In this document: piece by piece, positions 30,576 through 43,738 of the stretch | How positions within the stretch are numbered: position 1 is the stretch's first letter | Layout: each line of letters opens with the position of its first letter | Assembly: GCA_963969345.1 (NCBI GenBank) | Contig: OZ017766.1 | Span: forward strand, 3,410,001 to 3,474,000 | Source of the DNA: Turbatrix aceti | Taxonomy: Eukaryota; Nematoda; Chromadorea; Rhabditida; Panagrolaimidae | Length of the DNA stretch: 64,000 bases | Direction: 5' to 3' | Made by a program: the position numbers and the translations under genes | The notes under the pieces: generated by a model | Seen by the model: the letters and a program-made list of their open reading frames with translations, nothing else | The model's database searches: none | Told to the model about the DNA's origin: nothing

Positions 30576-33500
30576 AAGGTAGATGCAGTCAGTTACGTTC
30601 AACGGACGGTTAACACCAATTTACCGAGAGTTGGGTGCTGTCTACTGAAAGCCTTCGTTCTCTGTGAACTTATCACCGTTTTCGACTGATGTGACTGACA
30701 GGAGTATTCTTTTGGGTTTCCCCTTCCCCCTGTCATCCGTCTTTTTTATATCCTGTGTAGTTGTCGCCGTGAAACTGGTTTATCGGTAATGTGATAACAG
30801 TCAGGGCCTCGCTAAATGAACTCTGGACTCGTGATCTCTAGGGTAACCGAAGATAATGGATTTTCTTTCTGTTCGCTGTGACAGCGGAGTGGATTATACG
30901 ATGCATCGCGATGGTATTGACGACTCTCGTGATAATTAGTGACGACCGGCCGATCGGGCTGGCCTGATTGTCTGCGGAGATCGCGCGTTACGATCTTTGA
31001 ATAATTGTAGCCGCTTGTTTTTCAGACAGATAACATAACTTTGATGCTATTTATATGTATTTTGGTTGGTGATAAATCGTTTACGGGATGTCAGATGATG
31101 GGAACCAAAATCGTTCAAATCGTTGAGCGTTGCGGGCTTTGGGATTCTTTTGAGGTAAACAATGACGCATTACATATTTGGCGTCCAACAATCAAAGTTT
31201 GGTTCGGGGATGGCAACGACACGTAAGATGTCAATGAGTACTGACGTCATCAGCCAATCTACGATACATGTTATAAACCGACCGAAAAAGTGCATTCGTT
31301 CTGCATAAAATTTTTGATTTTCGGGAGCCACAAAATTTTCCCAGGGAATTTCAATTCTCGGAATAATTCATAAGAAAAAGAGAACACGAACACAGCACAA
31401 TGGCTGTGGATATCAAACTTTTGTTGACGCGTGTTCCGACGCTGAAGACGAACAATGAGCCGGATGAGTCGTTTCGGTCTCATTTTTCAGCATCTTTGTA
31501 CACTGGACTGGCGTTGGATGCTACGGATTTAAACGTTCGAGTTCGATGCAGCACGCAACCTTTGATCGTCGAGAGCTGCGCGTGCTTTCGCTGCCCACGT
31601 GATTTCGATCCATTTGCGATGTTTTCGCGTGGACGATATCACAGGGCCCAGTGCATCCACTCTGGTAGAGAACGGAACGAACGGACGCCTGCATTCCTTG
31701 GTAGGATAAGACGGGGATGTAGGCAACGTGACTGTCTGTGCGATTGTGTCCGGCTTGTGACAATGACAACCCCTAAAAAATGAGCTGAGAACTATCTCGG
31801 AAACTAATCAACTAATTAGCACGCAGCGCTGCGCTGCGGGCTTTGCAATCTGCACTCCATCGAGTTTGGAGGCGACGGCTCTATTCTCGCCTCGCTGTTC
31901 GCCTAACGGGAGCGTGGTCTTTTTTTCAGAGGGGTGCATGATTCGTGATTGCGTGGGAATCCTGTGTGTCGCCTCCCATACACGAATTTCGTTGCACAAT
32001 GGATGGCTGCGGCTTGTTTTACTGACCCGGTCGGTTTTTGTTCCGTTCACACAATTTGTACGGGCGCATGAAAGTTGGCTGTATCCACGCTTCCATGTTT
32101 TTGTTTCTGGATGAGCTGGTCCCGAGCAGGGATATTTGCCAGCCAACGGGGGCCGTGCTTTGAAAACAAGACTGAGAATGTCCGATCAATTTTTCTTATT
32201 ATTTTTTTCTGAGGTCCCCTGGAAGGACTTTTTTATACACCTAGCAATAAATAAATATTTTGGTGCTAGGGCCATACACTTTTTGTGCTGCTGCTCACGC
32301 TTCGGTTTGCAATTGTAGATTCAATTTTTTCTGAGCGTGGCAAGAAAAATTGTGTACAGGTGTTTTGAACCTCATTTGCCCGGCCCACCCTGAAGGAGGC
32401 TCTGTGTATACCAGCCGGCTCCCCATGGCTCACCGATAGCCACTGCTCGTTGCTCACCTGGCCTGATTCACGGCTTCCGTCGAATTCCGTCGGCCGGTCA
32501 GCGTGTTTGAGTGATGAGTTTAGCGTGCTCCTGTTTTTTTAAAAAAAAACAACATCGAGACAAAATAATGTCACAGCGCCCGTCCAGGAGCAGACACTCC
32601 CGCGTCCGTACAGGCGGCCTCGTTGTTTCACATCGGAGCTGGCTGCTCAAAGTTTCGTGTCTCCGCCCGCGCGCGTCGAAGCTGCCCCACTTGAAATTTT
32701 GCTCAAGCATGTTTTTTTTACAAGTCGGTGCAAGCGATGAAGTCGGTCTTTGGCCGAGTTCCCTGCTGCTGCTGTTTGGTATCCACGCAAAACCCGGCAG
32801 GTGGTCGGTCGGGGGTGGACTTCGGACTCGACTCGATGCCTTCTGGAATCGCACTTCTTGGCATGCTGGTCCACGGGGCGTCGTGCCACAAAAAAACTTT
32901 GCTCCACTTTTTTCTTTTTGATGACTTTGTAATTCTTGCAGCTGCCGTTTTTTTAATTACACGGGAATTATCTGGCAGTGGCAGTCTTCGGTCGGTCTTG
33001 TTTTTTTTCGCAAGGGGCCGATAAAAGCCAAGCTTTTCTCCCGGCTTTTGCAGAGAGCAAAGACTTCTGTATCCTATGTTCTATTTTTAACTCCACCGTC
33101 GGTCCAAACGCTCGAAATTGGCATTCAAAAATCCAAAAAAAAAATTAACTTATTAGGCGGTAACTCGATTATCCCGCCGACGCTTTGTGTCCTCTTACCA
33201 AAATAGGTGTTGATCTAATTTGCCTCCACGTAACCAGAGTCCCCTCACGTCCATCAAAAATTCATCAGGCGCCTGTAGTCGTCGTATAATTCTTTTGACG
33301 ATTGGCCCAGCCTTCGGGGACTAATGTCAAGTTTTTTTGCGCTGGTCGCGTCGGGGTTATTTCGGGGCCCGGCATAATTAAGTGACTGTCGCGGCCATTG
33401 ATGTGTTGCAAAAAGACGGCGACCGCGTTTTTTATGTCGCAGGCAGCACAGGACTTTTTTGAATATCATGAGCCATCGGCCCGGCCCGGCCGGCCCTGGA

Positions 33501-35907
33501 TGGCCCGCTCACTTGTTTCTTCGCTGTCGCCGGAGCGTTGGTTGTGCTGTGTATAATGAGATCTCTTTTTGGGACGCTTACGAGATGGAAGCATCCCGCC
33601 AGAGGCGTTCAAAGATTGGATACTTTTTTCGGTTCAAAAATTAATTCAAAAAAGAGCTACAAATGATAACGGATATATTTTATGCATTCAGCGAAGCACC
33701 ATGAATTTTAGCGGGATTACATGTTTTTTAGCATGTTACTTTTTTTTCAAACTAGGAACTGGGAAGTACTAAAAGTATGAACCGGCGCTGGCTCCGCAGA
33801 GCCAGCCCCAGGGCAGGCATACAAATCAAAACTGAACCGGAACCGCTTTTTCGTGCACGCGCAGTTGCATTCTATCAGAACAAAAAAAAACGTGATTGAT
33901 TTTTTTCAAATTAACTTGCATGCGTTGTCGGGTATGTCGCGCAGCCAGCCGAGTCCTGCGCGAGACAAGACTGTGACCCATTTTGACCTCATTCAGCGGA
34001 CTGCCGAAGAGGCTGAAGATCGCCTCAATTGCCCCTGTCTCCGGATGTAGACGGGGGAGAGACAGCTAGCCTGTGCGCCGCGTGCACGCGTTGCAAGCCC
34101 CGGCTCGATGAGTGCACACGCGCCCCGCGCCGTCGATGACACGCAGACCGCTGCTGGCAACGGCGTCGCTCGAAGCAGTCATCGACCAGGGACAAAAAAT
34201 GCATGCTTGCGTTGCGTTTGGTGGCCGCTGCATTCTCCTTTTCCGTTTTGTTTTGGCCGTTGTCAAAAAATTGCTCTGAACACGCGAGTCGCTCTCCCGG
34301 CAAGTTTGATCCTTTTCCCGATTTTTTCTGCGTGCACCTTCTGGCCGGGGGGCCGATTGGCACTTGGCACGTCCCTCGACCCCCGGACAGTCTACGGTCG
34401 GCCCCAAGACGGACTGTGGGCAGTCGCACTCGGGATGAGTCTCGCCAATCCACGTATTGATGTTTTTGACTGTTTGGCAAATTTGCGGCCTCTTCTTGCT
34501 CTTCTCGGGATGTCGGTCGCGTCTTTGACGCAAATTGGCGAAAATCAACTTCCCTGGTAAACAGCCCGAGGATTTGCCGTCTCAGCAGGGATTCCTTTTT
34601 TGCCTGCGAAAATGTGCAATTCAATCCCGTGCTGTTTAATCGCAGAGTTTTTTTCTCCGTGAGGGCTTCGGGAGTCATGCTCTATTTTTGTCTTTCTCAA
34701 ATGCTGGAGGCCAAGGTGTTTTTGTCGACGGCTGCGGCGGCGGCGGTACCTGTTCTTTGGCGCGCAGGTAAATGCGTAATGACTTTCTTTTTTTATCCGC
34801 AGTGTGTGGGTTTTTAACTAAATCAGTTTGAGCTGCTTTCTCTCGAGTTGGACACTTATAATGCACAGCATAACACACCGTAAAACATGCTAATCAGGTC
34901 ATTTTTTTGCAAAAAAATATTACTGATGCATTTGACCTTGTCTGAATCACGACAGCATTCAGAATCTTCTTTGATAACTTTTTTGTTTTTCCAGTTGGTT
35001 TTTGATGCTGTCCTCTTGGGATTTATTATGTCTGAGGCACGCGTGTCTTTCCTCGTTGCCGGTGCACGTGTACTCAGAAGCGACATCATTACTGCATGAC
35101 CACCCGTCCCTTGACAATTTGAGCAATGAACAGGTCAAAATAGCTCTTTCGTGCTACTCTCCCAGAACTTGCGTGCCTTGTTCATGCACAAAAACTGAGT
35201 AAAGTACTGCTTCTCACAATTACTCCCTCAGCCGCCACCTTCGCATGAGTTGCGGGCGGCGAGTGCACCTTTACCTCGCTGCACTTTGTTTTGTAACCAC
35301 CTTTGGCAACTAAATTAGTCCCCCACTCTGGTTTTGAGAACTTGGTCTGTTAGCTGCAAGTCATCGAAAACTGATTAACATTTACCCTGTTTACCTTGTT
35401 TACCTTGTCCATGGCGTCATCGAGAAACGGTGAATGCCATGATTTGTCACCTCGGGCGGAAGTGTTAAATTTCAAAAGTTGCAAAGTATAAAGTATCAAA
35501 AGTTAGAATTTTTCGGATTTTTTGACCGGTTTCTAGTGTTTTTTCTTTTATCCAAAACAAAAAAAATTAATCATACGCACCCTAACCCTCTGAAAAACGT
35601 GATTCATTGCGAACTAGGGTCTTTAACGGGGCGAGCTTGTCTTCCGAGAAGCGAGTTACATGGCCGGGCCTCCCTCTACTTCCCGCTTCTCACTTTTCGC
35701 AAACAGAAGACAGATCAAAAAGGCCTTTCACGTGCTGACGCGCGCTTGCGGCGTAATCAGCCACCCCCACATCCAGAAAGTTGCAGAAAAAGAGCGATCA
35801 CAGCTGACGACGCACTCCTTAGACGTGCATGGCATGACGTGCCACTCCCCGCAGTCATCGGTCGCTTTTGACGACGTCGACGACGCCCCCGACGGCCATT
35901 CCCTCTG
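30576..35907. other. Intergenic, no supported gene
   Basis: More than 5 kb. The longest frames are 31400-31783 (plus, 127 codons) and 34025-34678 (minus, 217 codons, Arg/Ser-rich); neither has motifs or splice partners. No RNA gene pattern was recognised. The region presumably holds the promoter of the kinase gene and possibly unseen 5' non-coding exons. Confidence 0.4.
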
Positions 35908-38900
35908 ATGCACAAGAAATCCCTCTCCACGTTCGTGCAGCAATCCGGTCGGCGCAAGACAAGCACTTCGCCGGCCACCGACATGCTGCCTCCCTCGGCG
36001 TCGGCTTCTGTGAGCCGCGCGGCTGCGGCTTCGGCGTCGGCGTGCGCATCGCCCAAAGTCGAGCGTGCCAATGGGAGCCACCAGCGGCGGCTGCAGATGG
36101 TCCTCGTCATGGACCTCAAGCAGGCCAAGAATCTCAAAATCCGCGAACTCGCGCACAAAAATGTCGAAACAGTTGCCGAAAACATGAATGTTAAACTCGA
36201 CGTAGGTTTTGTCGAATTTAAAACAAAGCTGAACTTTTTTTTTCAGTACATCGACTTCGCGCGACTCGACTACGGCGAGACGAAGACGCTCGACGCGTTC
36301 TACAGCGCAGACGTCGCGGTTGTCGACTTCTCGTTCCACACACAGCAGCCGTCGCTGTGCTACCACGTAGGAGTGAGGGAGTCGATGCAGCAGGTGTACA
36401 ACATCATCATCATGCAGCGACCCGACGAGGCGGTCGAATACCGCATCACGGAGGCGCTCAAAAAGACCTTTCCCCGCCTCCACCTCGTCTTCTACTACGT
36501 GGCCCAGGACGAAGGCACGCTGCTCTCGGTGGACAAGTCAGCTCGCATGGACCGCTTCCAGGGCTTCGACAGCGACCGTTACCGCAAAAAGGGTCATCCG
36601 AACTCGCTGACTTTCCTCGAACGCATCCGACAGGCCCTCGCCAGTGTGCAAATCGATGCCAACGCCCACGCAAAGGAGAAGTTTCTCTCCGACCTGCGCA
36701 AGGTGACGGAGATGCCTGCAAAGGAGGCGAAGCAGTTTCTCGCCCGGATGCGAAAACGACTCGACAACCCGGACGTCATGGTGACGGATACGGTCATCCG
36801 CATGCTGCTCTGCTACCGAGATGCGCAGGACTACGACGCGATGATCACGCTCATCGACGACCTGACGCGCATCGGACGCAAGGACATCGTCAACGCGCAG
36901 CCCGTCCGCTTCCACTACGCGTTCGCGCTTAACCGTCGCAACCAGGAGGGCGACCGCGAGCGCTGCATTGAGACCGTCCACGACATCCTGGTCTCCGCGG
37001 AAGAGAAGAAGGAGCCGGTCTGCCCGGACATTGTCTGCCTCGCCGGAAGGGTGTACAAGGACAGGTTCATCGCCTCCAACTACGAAGACAAGGATGCGCT
37101 GGACAAGGCCATAGTCTGGTACCGCAAGGCTTTTGACATCTCGCCTCTTGAATACTCGGGCATCAACCTCACCACGCTGCTCCGGGCAAAGGGCGAGCAG
37201 TTTGAGTACAACGAAGAGATGCAGCAGATCGCGGTCGTGCTCAACTCGCTCCTGGGCCGCAAGGGCGCGCTCCAGAATCTCGAAGACTACTGGGATGTTG
37301 CGACGTTCTTCGAGGTCTCGGTTCTCGCCGAAGACTACAAAAAGGCGTGCCAGGCAGCAGCCCGCATGGCAACACTCAAACCGCCTTCGTGGTTCCTCAA
37401 GTCGACGATGGAGAACATCAAGCTCATAAACAGGTGCGCGGCCACTGTTTCACCCATCGAGAAGGAGAAACAAACGTTCCTCTTCTGGACCGAGTTCTTC
37501 ATGGAAGCCATTGAATCGGACAAGGAGATCACGTCTTCGCGCTTTCCGGTCCTCGTGCAGGAGGTGAACAAGGAGTACACCCCTGCGTACATCACGATCA
37601 ACATCAACGACGTCATCATCCTCTCGCACGTCCTTGAGAACAGCCAGAAGAAGACGCCGCCGCCCGGCATCCACAGATGGGAGTTTCGGGCCTCCAGCAT
37701 CCGGGCTGTATCGGCCAACAAGCGCGACAACCGGAGCATGTTCCTCTACGTCCACGACAACTCGGACGACTTCTGCCTGACGTTCCCGAGCTCAGACATC
37801 TGCAACCGGGTCATCGAGCTCATGGAGAGCGACGGCAAAGTCCTGCACGACTGCGAGTTCCAGAACCAGATCCAGTACGAGTACGACGTCGACCAAAACG
37901 GCGAAAAGGTCGTGCTCGGCCGCGGCACGTACGGCACGGTCTACGCCGCACGCGACATCACGACGCAGCGCTCCATCGTCATCAAGGAGGTCGAAGTAAA
38001 GAACACCGAGGAGGTGCAGCCGCTCATGGAGGAGATCCAGCTCCACTCCACGCTGTCCCACGAGAACATCGTCAAGTACCTTGGCTCCAAGGTCGAGACC
38101 CGCGAGAACGGCAACGACGTGTTCCTCATCTTCATGGAGCAGGTGCCAGGAGGCAGTCTGTCCTCGCTTCTACGCAGCAAGTGGGGTCCGCTGGACGACA
38201 ACGAGACGACCATGGCCTTCTACGCGAGGCAGATCCTAGAGGGCCTCAACTACCTTCACCAGCAGAAGATCGTGCACCGCGACATAAAAGGCGAGAACGT
38301 CCTCGTCAACACCTACAGCGGGCTCTGCAAGATCACGGATTTCGGAACGTGCAAGCGTCTTGCCGGGCTCAACCCCGTCGCGGACACGTTCAAGGGCACG
38401 CTGCAGTACATGGCACCCGAGGTCATCGACCACGGTCAGCGGGGCTACGGCCCGGCCGCGGATATCTGGTCCTTCGGCTGCACCATGATCGAGATGGCCA
38501 CGGGCAAGCCGCCCTTCATCGAGCTGGGCCTCCCCCAGGCCGCCATGTTCAAGGTCGGCATGTTCAAGACGCACCCTGAAATCCCGAAGAAGCTGAGCGA
38601 GCTGGCCAGGGCCTTCATCAAGTCAACGTTCGAGCCGGACTCCAACAAGCGACCGTCGGCGGCCCAGCTGCTCAACGAGCCCTTCATCACTCGGCACACA
38701 GGTGTGAAGAAGCGCGCCGACCAAAAGCCGTCCCATAGCAACACCAAGTTCCTCCGCGAGAGGTCCGTTTCGCATCTCGGCGGTCTGGGCATCCAGCACG
38801 CCAGCGCGTCTTCTGCGCCTCTCGCAAGCCAAGCAAACGGGTCCGCCGTCCCACAGGGGGCGGCGACTTCAAACGGGACTCCCGGAGCACCACCCGCTAC

Positions 38901-41041
38901 AATCAGTGAGTTTGAGCTTGAAATTGGGCATTTAGGAAAAAGGATAATTTTCAGCACGGAGTAACTCAACCAAATACCCTTCCAAATCCATGACGGCCTC
39001 TGTGTCGCCACACGGCATCGGACTGACACCCCGGCCCAGCAAGAACAACGACCGTAACCTGAGACTCAGAATCGAAAACCCGCCGCTGTCGTCAACGAGT
39101 ACAACAGGGACGCCGGGCACGTCGAACCTGACGCCTCATCATCCGCAGCCGACATCGGCATCGCCCGTTTTGGGGTGCAACGTGTTCCTGCTGCCGTCGA
39201 ACGGCGGCCTCGATCCAAACTGGTATCAGCAGCAGGGCACGACGAGTCCATCGGTGCAAGCCTCGCAGCCATCCAGGTGAGTACCTGAACGCTTTCAACT
39301 GCCTTCGAGCCCCAGAATTCTCTTTTAGCCCCCTACGAGACCTGCAGACGCCGCTAACGGCAAGTCCGTCGTTCAGCGACACGAGCCCCTTCAGCATCAT
39401 CAACAGCTCGCAATCCATCGCCGAAGAGTCCGGCTTCGGGGGCTTCTTCAACATCCAGAGGGACGTCGAGTTGCGCAAGACGCTGGTCGGACTCATCGTC
39501 GAGCACGAAGCCGACGTCGTTCAGCGCTGGATGGACGCCATCGATGCCGAGATCTCAGGCCACGCCTTCACGAAGGACATGCTCATCAGCCTGCTTGCGT
39601 CTTTCAGACGGACTCTACTGCAGCGCGAGGACGGTCCGTTGCTGACCGAAGTCCTGGCAGAGGTAGTGGCATCCCTCAACGCCGGCACGGAGGGCCCCAA
39701 CCAGCTCCTGATCGCCATGTACCTCCTGCCCGGCTCCATCCACCCCGCGCTAAAGCACCGCGGCATCAAACCGCACTGGATGTTCAGCCTCGACGATCTC
39801 ATTCGCTCCGGCGTCCAGGCAGCGGTGAACATCCTCGTCCCGGACCAGCCCCTCGGCCCGCTCCAGTCCCACTCCCACTCCGGTTTGACACCCCAGCCGG
39901 AGAGTGCGACACTCGGCGGCCTCATCGGAGTCGCCGGATTCCCCTTCCCCGTTGACTTCACCCAGCAACACGCCTTCTACGCAGACCAAATCAAAAAACT
40001 CTCCGAAGACTTACTTGTCGTCGAACGGGATTACAAGGCCCTTCTCGAGAAATCCATTTCGCAGAAGAAGATCATGGTCGACGAGCTCATGGTCGCAACG
40101 ACTCTTGGCGGGCCTTCCCCCGGCGCCGCAGTGCCTTTGGAAGTCATCGTAAACAGGGATCCGAGCACAGAAGACGATCAGGACATTGAGACATTCGCAA
40201 GAGAAGCCAGTTGCTCCGAAGAGACTGTGAAGGCGCTGAGCGAAAGCGGGTACCTAAAGTCAGACCTCATCGACTTCATCACCCGCGAAGAACTCATCGC
40301 TGTGCCATTGCCGTAAGTAGCCCTAAAAAATGTCAAAAATTGATATTATTCGCGTCAAAAGAATCAACTTTTCATTTCCGTTTGAGAACCAACAAAACTG
40401 ATTTCTGACACGAAAATCTAGGAAATTTGATTTTATATCGTATTTCTGTTGATTTCGACTTATTCTTTCAGAATCAGAGAAGTGAACAGGTTATGGCGGG
40501 CAATTCTTCGTGAACGATTCTGTCTGACTCAACAGGTGAGAAACTTGAATGGTGGCGACTTATATAATCACGCTTCTGGATCAGAAGTTTCGGACTTTCC
40601 CTGAGTTAACCGCAATAGCTGATGCGATGTACAATCCATTGGTTATGTTCCCGTCTTCCCAGCCTTGCCCTTGCCTCTCTTCCGCTTTCGCTGCCCGGTG
40701 CTTGCATTTGAAGTTTCAAATTTGCCCTTGTAACCCGCCTTGCACAATACACGCCCCCCGAGGCCCGTGCCTCCGCTAATCACGACTTTGACCTGCAACC
40801 ACACTTTTTTCATATTTTTCTAACTGGACGCATTTTTCATGACCAGGTGGCATACATTTTTTCGTTGTGGTGTTATTTTTCTAACACGGCCCAGCCTAAC
40901 AAACCGGCTTTTTTGCCTGACCTAACACTAAACAAATCCAAAATGTGTACGATGGTGTCACTGTTTCAGTTGGATTCGTCGCCGGCCAAACGCAAGGTGC
41001 CGTCCTCGGGCGCGACCAGTTCCAACGCAACACCGGTGTAG
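35908..41041 (+). CDS. nsy-1: MAP kinase kinase kinase of the ASK1/MAP3K5 family (NSY-1)
   Basis: Stress-activated kinase that phosphorylates MKK3/4/6/7-type kinases upstream of p38 and JNK. Six exons: 35908-36201, 36247-38905, 38955-39276, 39329-40312, 40472-40535 and 40970-41041. All phases agree and give 1464 residues, close to nematode NSY-1 and longer than human ASK1. The N-terminal regulatory region (residues about 60-640) includes LDAFYSADVAVVDFS and YHVGVRES. The kinase domain (about 650-912) has GRGTYGTVYA, the lysine in IVIKEV, HRDIKGEN, DFG, GTLQYMAPE and DIWSFGCTMIEMATG. A Ser/Pro-rich linker follows, then a coiled coil near 1305 (QIKKLSEDLLVVERDYKALLEK) and a SAM-like C-terminal region (EETVKALSESGYLKSDLIDFITREEL). 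The last exon (LDSSPAKRKVPSSGATSSNATPV) is inferred; reading through the last donor would instead stop near 40602. The first ATG of the open frame was used. Confidence 0.95.
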
Positions 41042-41912
41042 TGAACCTTTTTGTTTCCTGGTTTTTTTTCGAAAAACATGTGTACCCCTGTTCTTCCTCT
41101 GTGCCATTTCACGTCCATGCCGATTCAAGGAAACTGGCAATCGTCCAGCTGAAGCACACAACGACTCACTACTGTGTATTTTTCTCTCTTTCATTCGTAC
41201 TTTCATGACACACCTTCCTCGTGTACAGTTCACCCAGAAGATTTCTATTGTGCATAATATTAGTTGTCCGGGATTCGCTCACTCTGTAGCTGCAACTAGG
41301 TCCCTGGGAATCCGTTGGCTTTCCCTATTTATTTTCCTGACGGCGAAATTGTCTCTGCTTCGCTCTCTGCACGCACGCAACTTCTCCCTGCTGTCTTCTT
41401 CTTCTTCTTCTTCTTCCTTTTCACCCCAAAACAGTGAGTCTACGCGCAACACCTGGCCGTTACGTTGTCAATGATGATATCAGTAAATAAAGATGATAGT
41501 GTCCCTCTACGTGGATACAGGCACTTAACCGGGGTGTAAATTAGACGACCGCATGCTTGACTTGTCTGACACTGTTTTTTGCTGCTGACGATGTTTTTGA
41601 AAAAAACACTTGACAAGAGAATGTGAAAAGTTTGGAAGCATAACGGGCTCTGATATGAAATCCAGCAGGTGTAAGACGCAGAAAAACAACAAGTTGTAAA
41701 ATGGTACAAAAATAAACTGCTTTTTGATCATTTTTTAACGATATCAGTCTTGTTCTTGGATCACACAGAAGCATGTCGTCTGTCACCCAACGCTGTGTAT
41801 CGGGCGGTGATAAGGTGCTCGCGATCACTGCACCCACTCTGCTGGCTGCGGCTAGGCTTATTGGTAGTCGCCTGACTGCGGCACGCGGGCATCCAGTGAT
41901 TGCCGGGCCCCC
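41042..41912. other. Intergenic, with a CTT microsatellite
   Basis: About 870 bases between the kinase and the potassium channel. It holds a CTT repeat at about 41395-41416. A frame with ATG at 41773 is not in frame with the channel. An upstream non-coding exon of the channel could lie here (acceptor-like GATCACACAG near 41760-41769). Confidence 0.5.
41395..41416 (+). repeat. CTT trinucleotide microsatellite
   Basis: About seven perfect CTT units within a pyrimidine-rich stretch. No coding context. Confidence 0.8.
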
Positions 41913-43401
41913 ATGGAGGCTCTCGAGAGCGAGTCGGACCTACGCGAGCGAGGCCGCATCTTTGACAACGCTGTCCACCCCTCCGGCAAGTGCATCAAGC
42001 TCCACATCGACGCGGACATCCGGAAAGAGCTCTCTCCCTTCGCGTTCCACTTCGAGCTCGATCGCGAGCAGTACGCCCGCAACAAGCGCGATGACGCGTG
42101 GAACAGGTACACCTACTGGCTGCACTGGTTCGCCGTGTACCACCACCGCTTCGGCTTCCGGCACCTGCTGCTCATCAGCATCCTCACCGCGTTCACCTGC
42201 ATCGGGGGGCTTATTTTCAATGAGCTGGAAGCTGATAACGAAATTCGGGTCTGTCCAGCAACACTTTTTTTGCAATTGATTAAAATGTTTTTTCGGGGTC
42301 CTGCAGGAGTTGCAAGCCACGGTACACAAAATCCAGAACCTGGTGGAGCTGCTGACCAATGAAACGCTCTACGTCGGCATCAGCAACGCGAGCATCGACG
42401 CGAAACGCGAGGAGATCTCGATCATCGTGCAGGACTATTACAAACTCATGCTCGACACCGAGAACAGGTACTCCGGCTCCGCGTTTCACAAGTACGAAAA
42501 CTTTGATCTGCACCGGACCTGGCACTACGGCTCGGCGACTTTCTACGCCATGACGCTCTTCACGACCATCGGCTACGGCACCATCGCGTGCACCACGTTC
42601 GCGGGCCAGGCGTTCTCGCTCATCTACGCCGCGATCGGCATCCCGCTGATGCTGGTGGTGCTCACCGACGTCGGCAACCTCATGCTCCACCTGTCCACTT
42701 TCCTCTACGTCCGGGTGCTTGTCCGGGTCAAGCGAATCTTCGGGATGCGGATTGACACGACGGAGGGCATCGAGCTACCGTTCACCGTCGTGCTGGTCAT
42801 CATTCTGACGTACATGATGATGTGTGCGTGCGTGGTGCACTACTTCGACTGGAAGGAAGGCCACTACGAGGGACTTCCCCTGTGGGACAGCTTTTACTTC
42901 TCCACGATTTCGTTCTTCACCATCGGTCTCGGCGATATCATGCCGAACAACATCCAGTACTCGCCGTTCCTCGCGGCCATGTTCCTCGGCGGTCTCGCGA
43001 TGGTCGGCATGATCAACAGCAGCATGTACTCCCGCATGGAACACCGCTTCTTCGGCGCCATCGCTCGCTTTGAGGAGCTTTTGGATCACGTGCACGCGAG
43101 CCATCAGCGAGGACATACGGTCTTCCAGCATCTGGCCAGCGTCTTTAAAATTGCCGTGATCGCCATCCCGGAGATCCCCGAGGTCATCGAGTACGTCTAC
43201 GACGGCCAGGGCAGACGCTCTCTCGGCATCCAGGTGAACATATTGTCGCGCCGGGTCTCTCGGGCTCATTCGGTCGCTGTGGCTGACCTACCGAGACCCA
43301 AGGTGGCCACCAGACCGCGGGCGCCCACGTTGCTCGGCACAACCGGGCTCGATTTCGCCAAAGTCCTGGTGCACACAAACGACACTTTTGGAGACTGCTA
43401 G
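41913..43401 (+). CDS. Two-pore-domain potassium channel (TWK/K2P)
   Basis: Background (leak) K+ channel of the plasma membrane, acting as a dimer. Exons 41913-42248 and 42307-43401 join in phase to 476 residues. The order is a cytosolic N-terminus, TM1 (FRHLLLISILTAFTCIGGLIF, about 83-103), an extracellular cap with N-glycosylation sites (NET, NAS), pore 1 with the selectivity filter TTIGYGT (about 197-203), TM2, TM3 (LPFTVVLVIILTYMMMCACVVHY), pore 2 with TIGLGDI (about 316-322), TM4 (FLAAMFLGGLAMVGMINSSMY) and a cytosolic tail. The single intron has a weak donor (CGG|GTCTGT) but a good acceptor and exact phase. The N-terminal start may be preceded by further exons. Nematodes have dozens of TWK genes and the specific orthologue was not determined. 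Confidence 0.93.
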
Positions 43402-43738
43402 TATCTACCTCACATTAGTCACGCCTTGGCACCGCAGAGAGCGCCTTCGACGGCGGATGGTCTGCATACGGGTTTTCTTTTCGCCTTCGTCACATTGCCT
43501 TAGTTTTCATAAAACTGCACATTTCCTGTTCCACGTAAGGATTTGTGGCTTTCAAAAAAAGTTATCTGCAGCGTGCTAATCCCCCTGAAAAGCCACTCTG
43601 TGACATCAGGCAGGACATTTACTGCGTGTTGTGCCAGGACGCACGTACACCTCGCAAGTTACGATCAAATGCGACAGCAATTCTCGGAATCGGTTTAAAA
43701 AAGATAAGAGCACTTGAGAGATCGCCACGGCCTTGCGG
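43402..43738. other. Intergenic, no gene seen
   Basis: About 340 bases between the convergent channel and fibronectin-domain genes. Nothing recognisable. Confidence 0.5.

Noticed and set aside
31400..31783. 127-codon plus-strand frame after a TATAAA-like word
   Set aside because: No recognised motif, no neighbours in phase, and the Cys/Arg-rich end looks random.
34025..34678. 217-codon minus-strand frame
   Set aside because: Arg/Ser-rich, no domain, no splice partners, and the opposite strand is similarly open in a GC-rich patch.
35908..36246. Reading the kinase frame through the first intron
   Set aside because: The 45-nt segment is in frame without a stop, but GTAGGT and TTTTTTTTTCAG flank it exactly and the inserted VGFVEFKTKLNFFFQ interrupts a conserved region; splicing is preferred.
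41773..42279. 168-codon frame overlapping the K2P start in another frame
   Set aside because: Ser/Thr-rich shadow of the channel exon; the channel frame has clear pore motifs.
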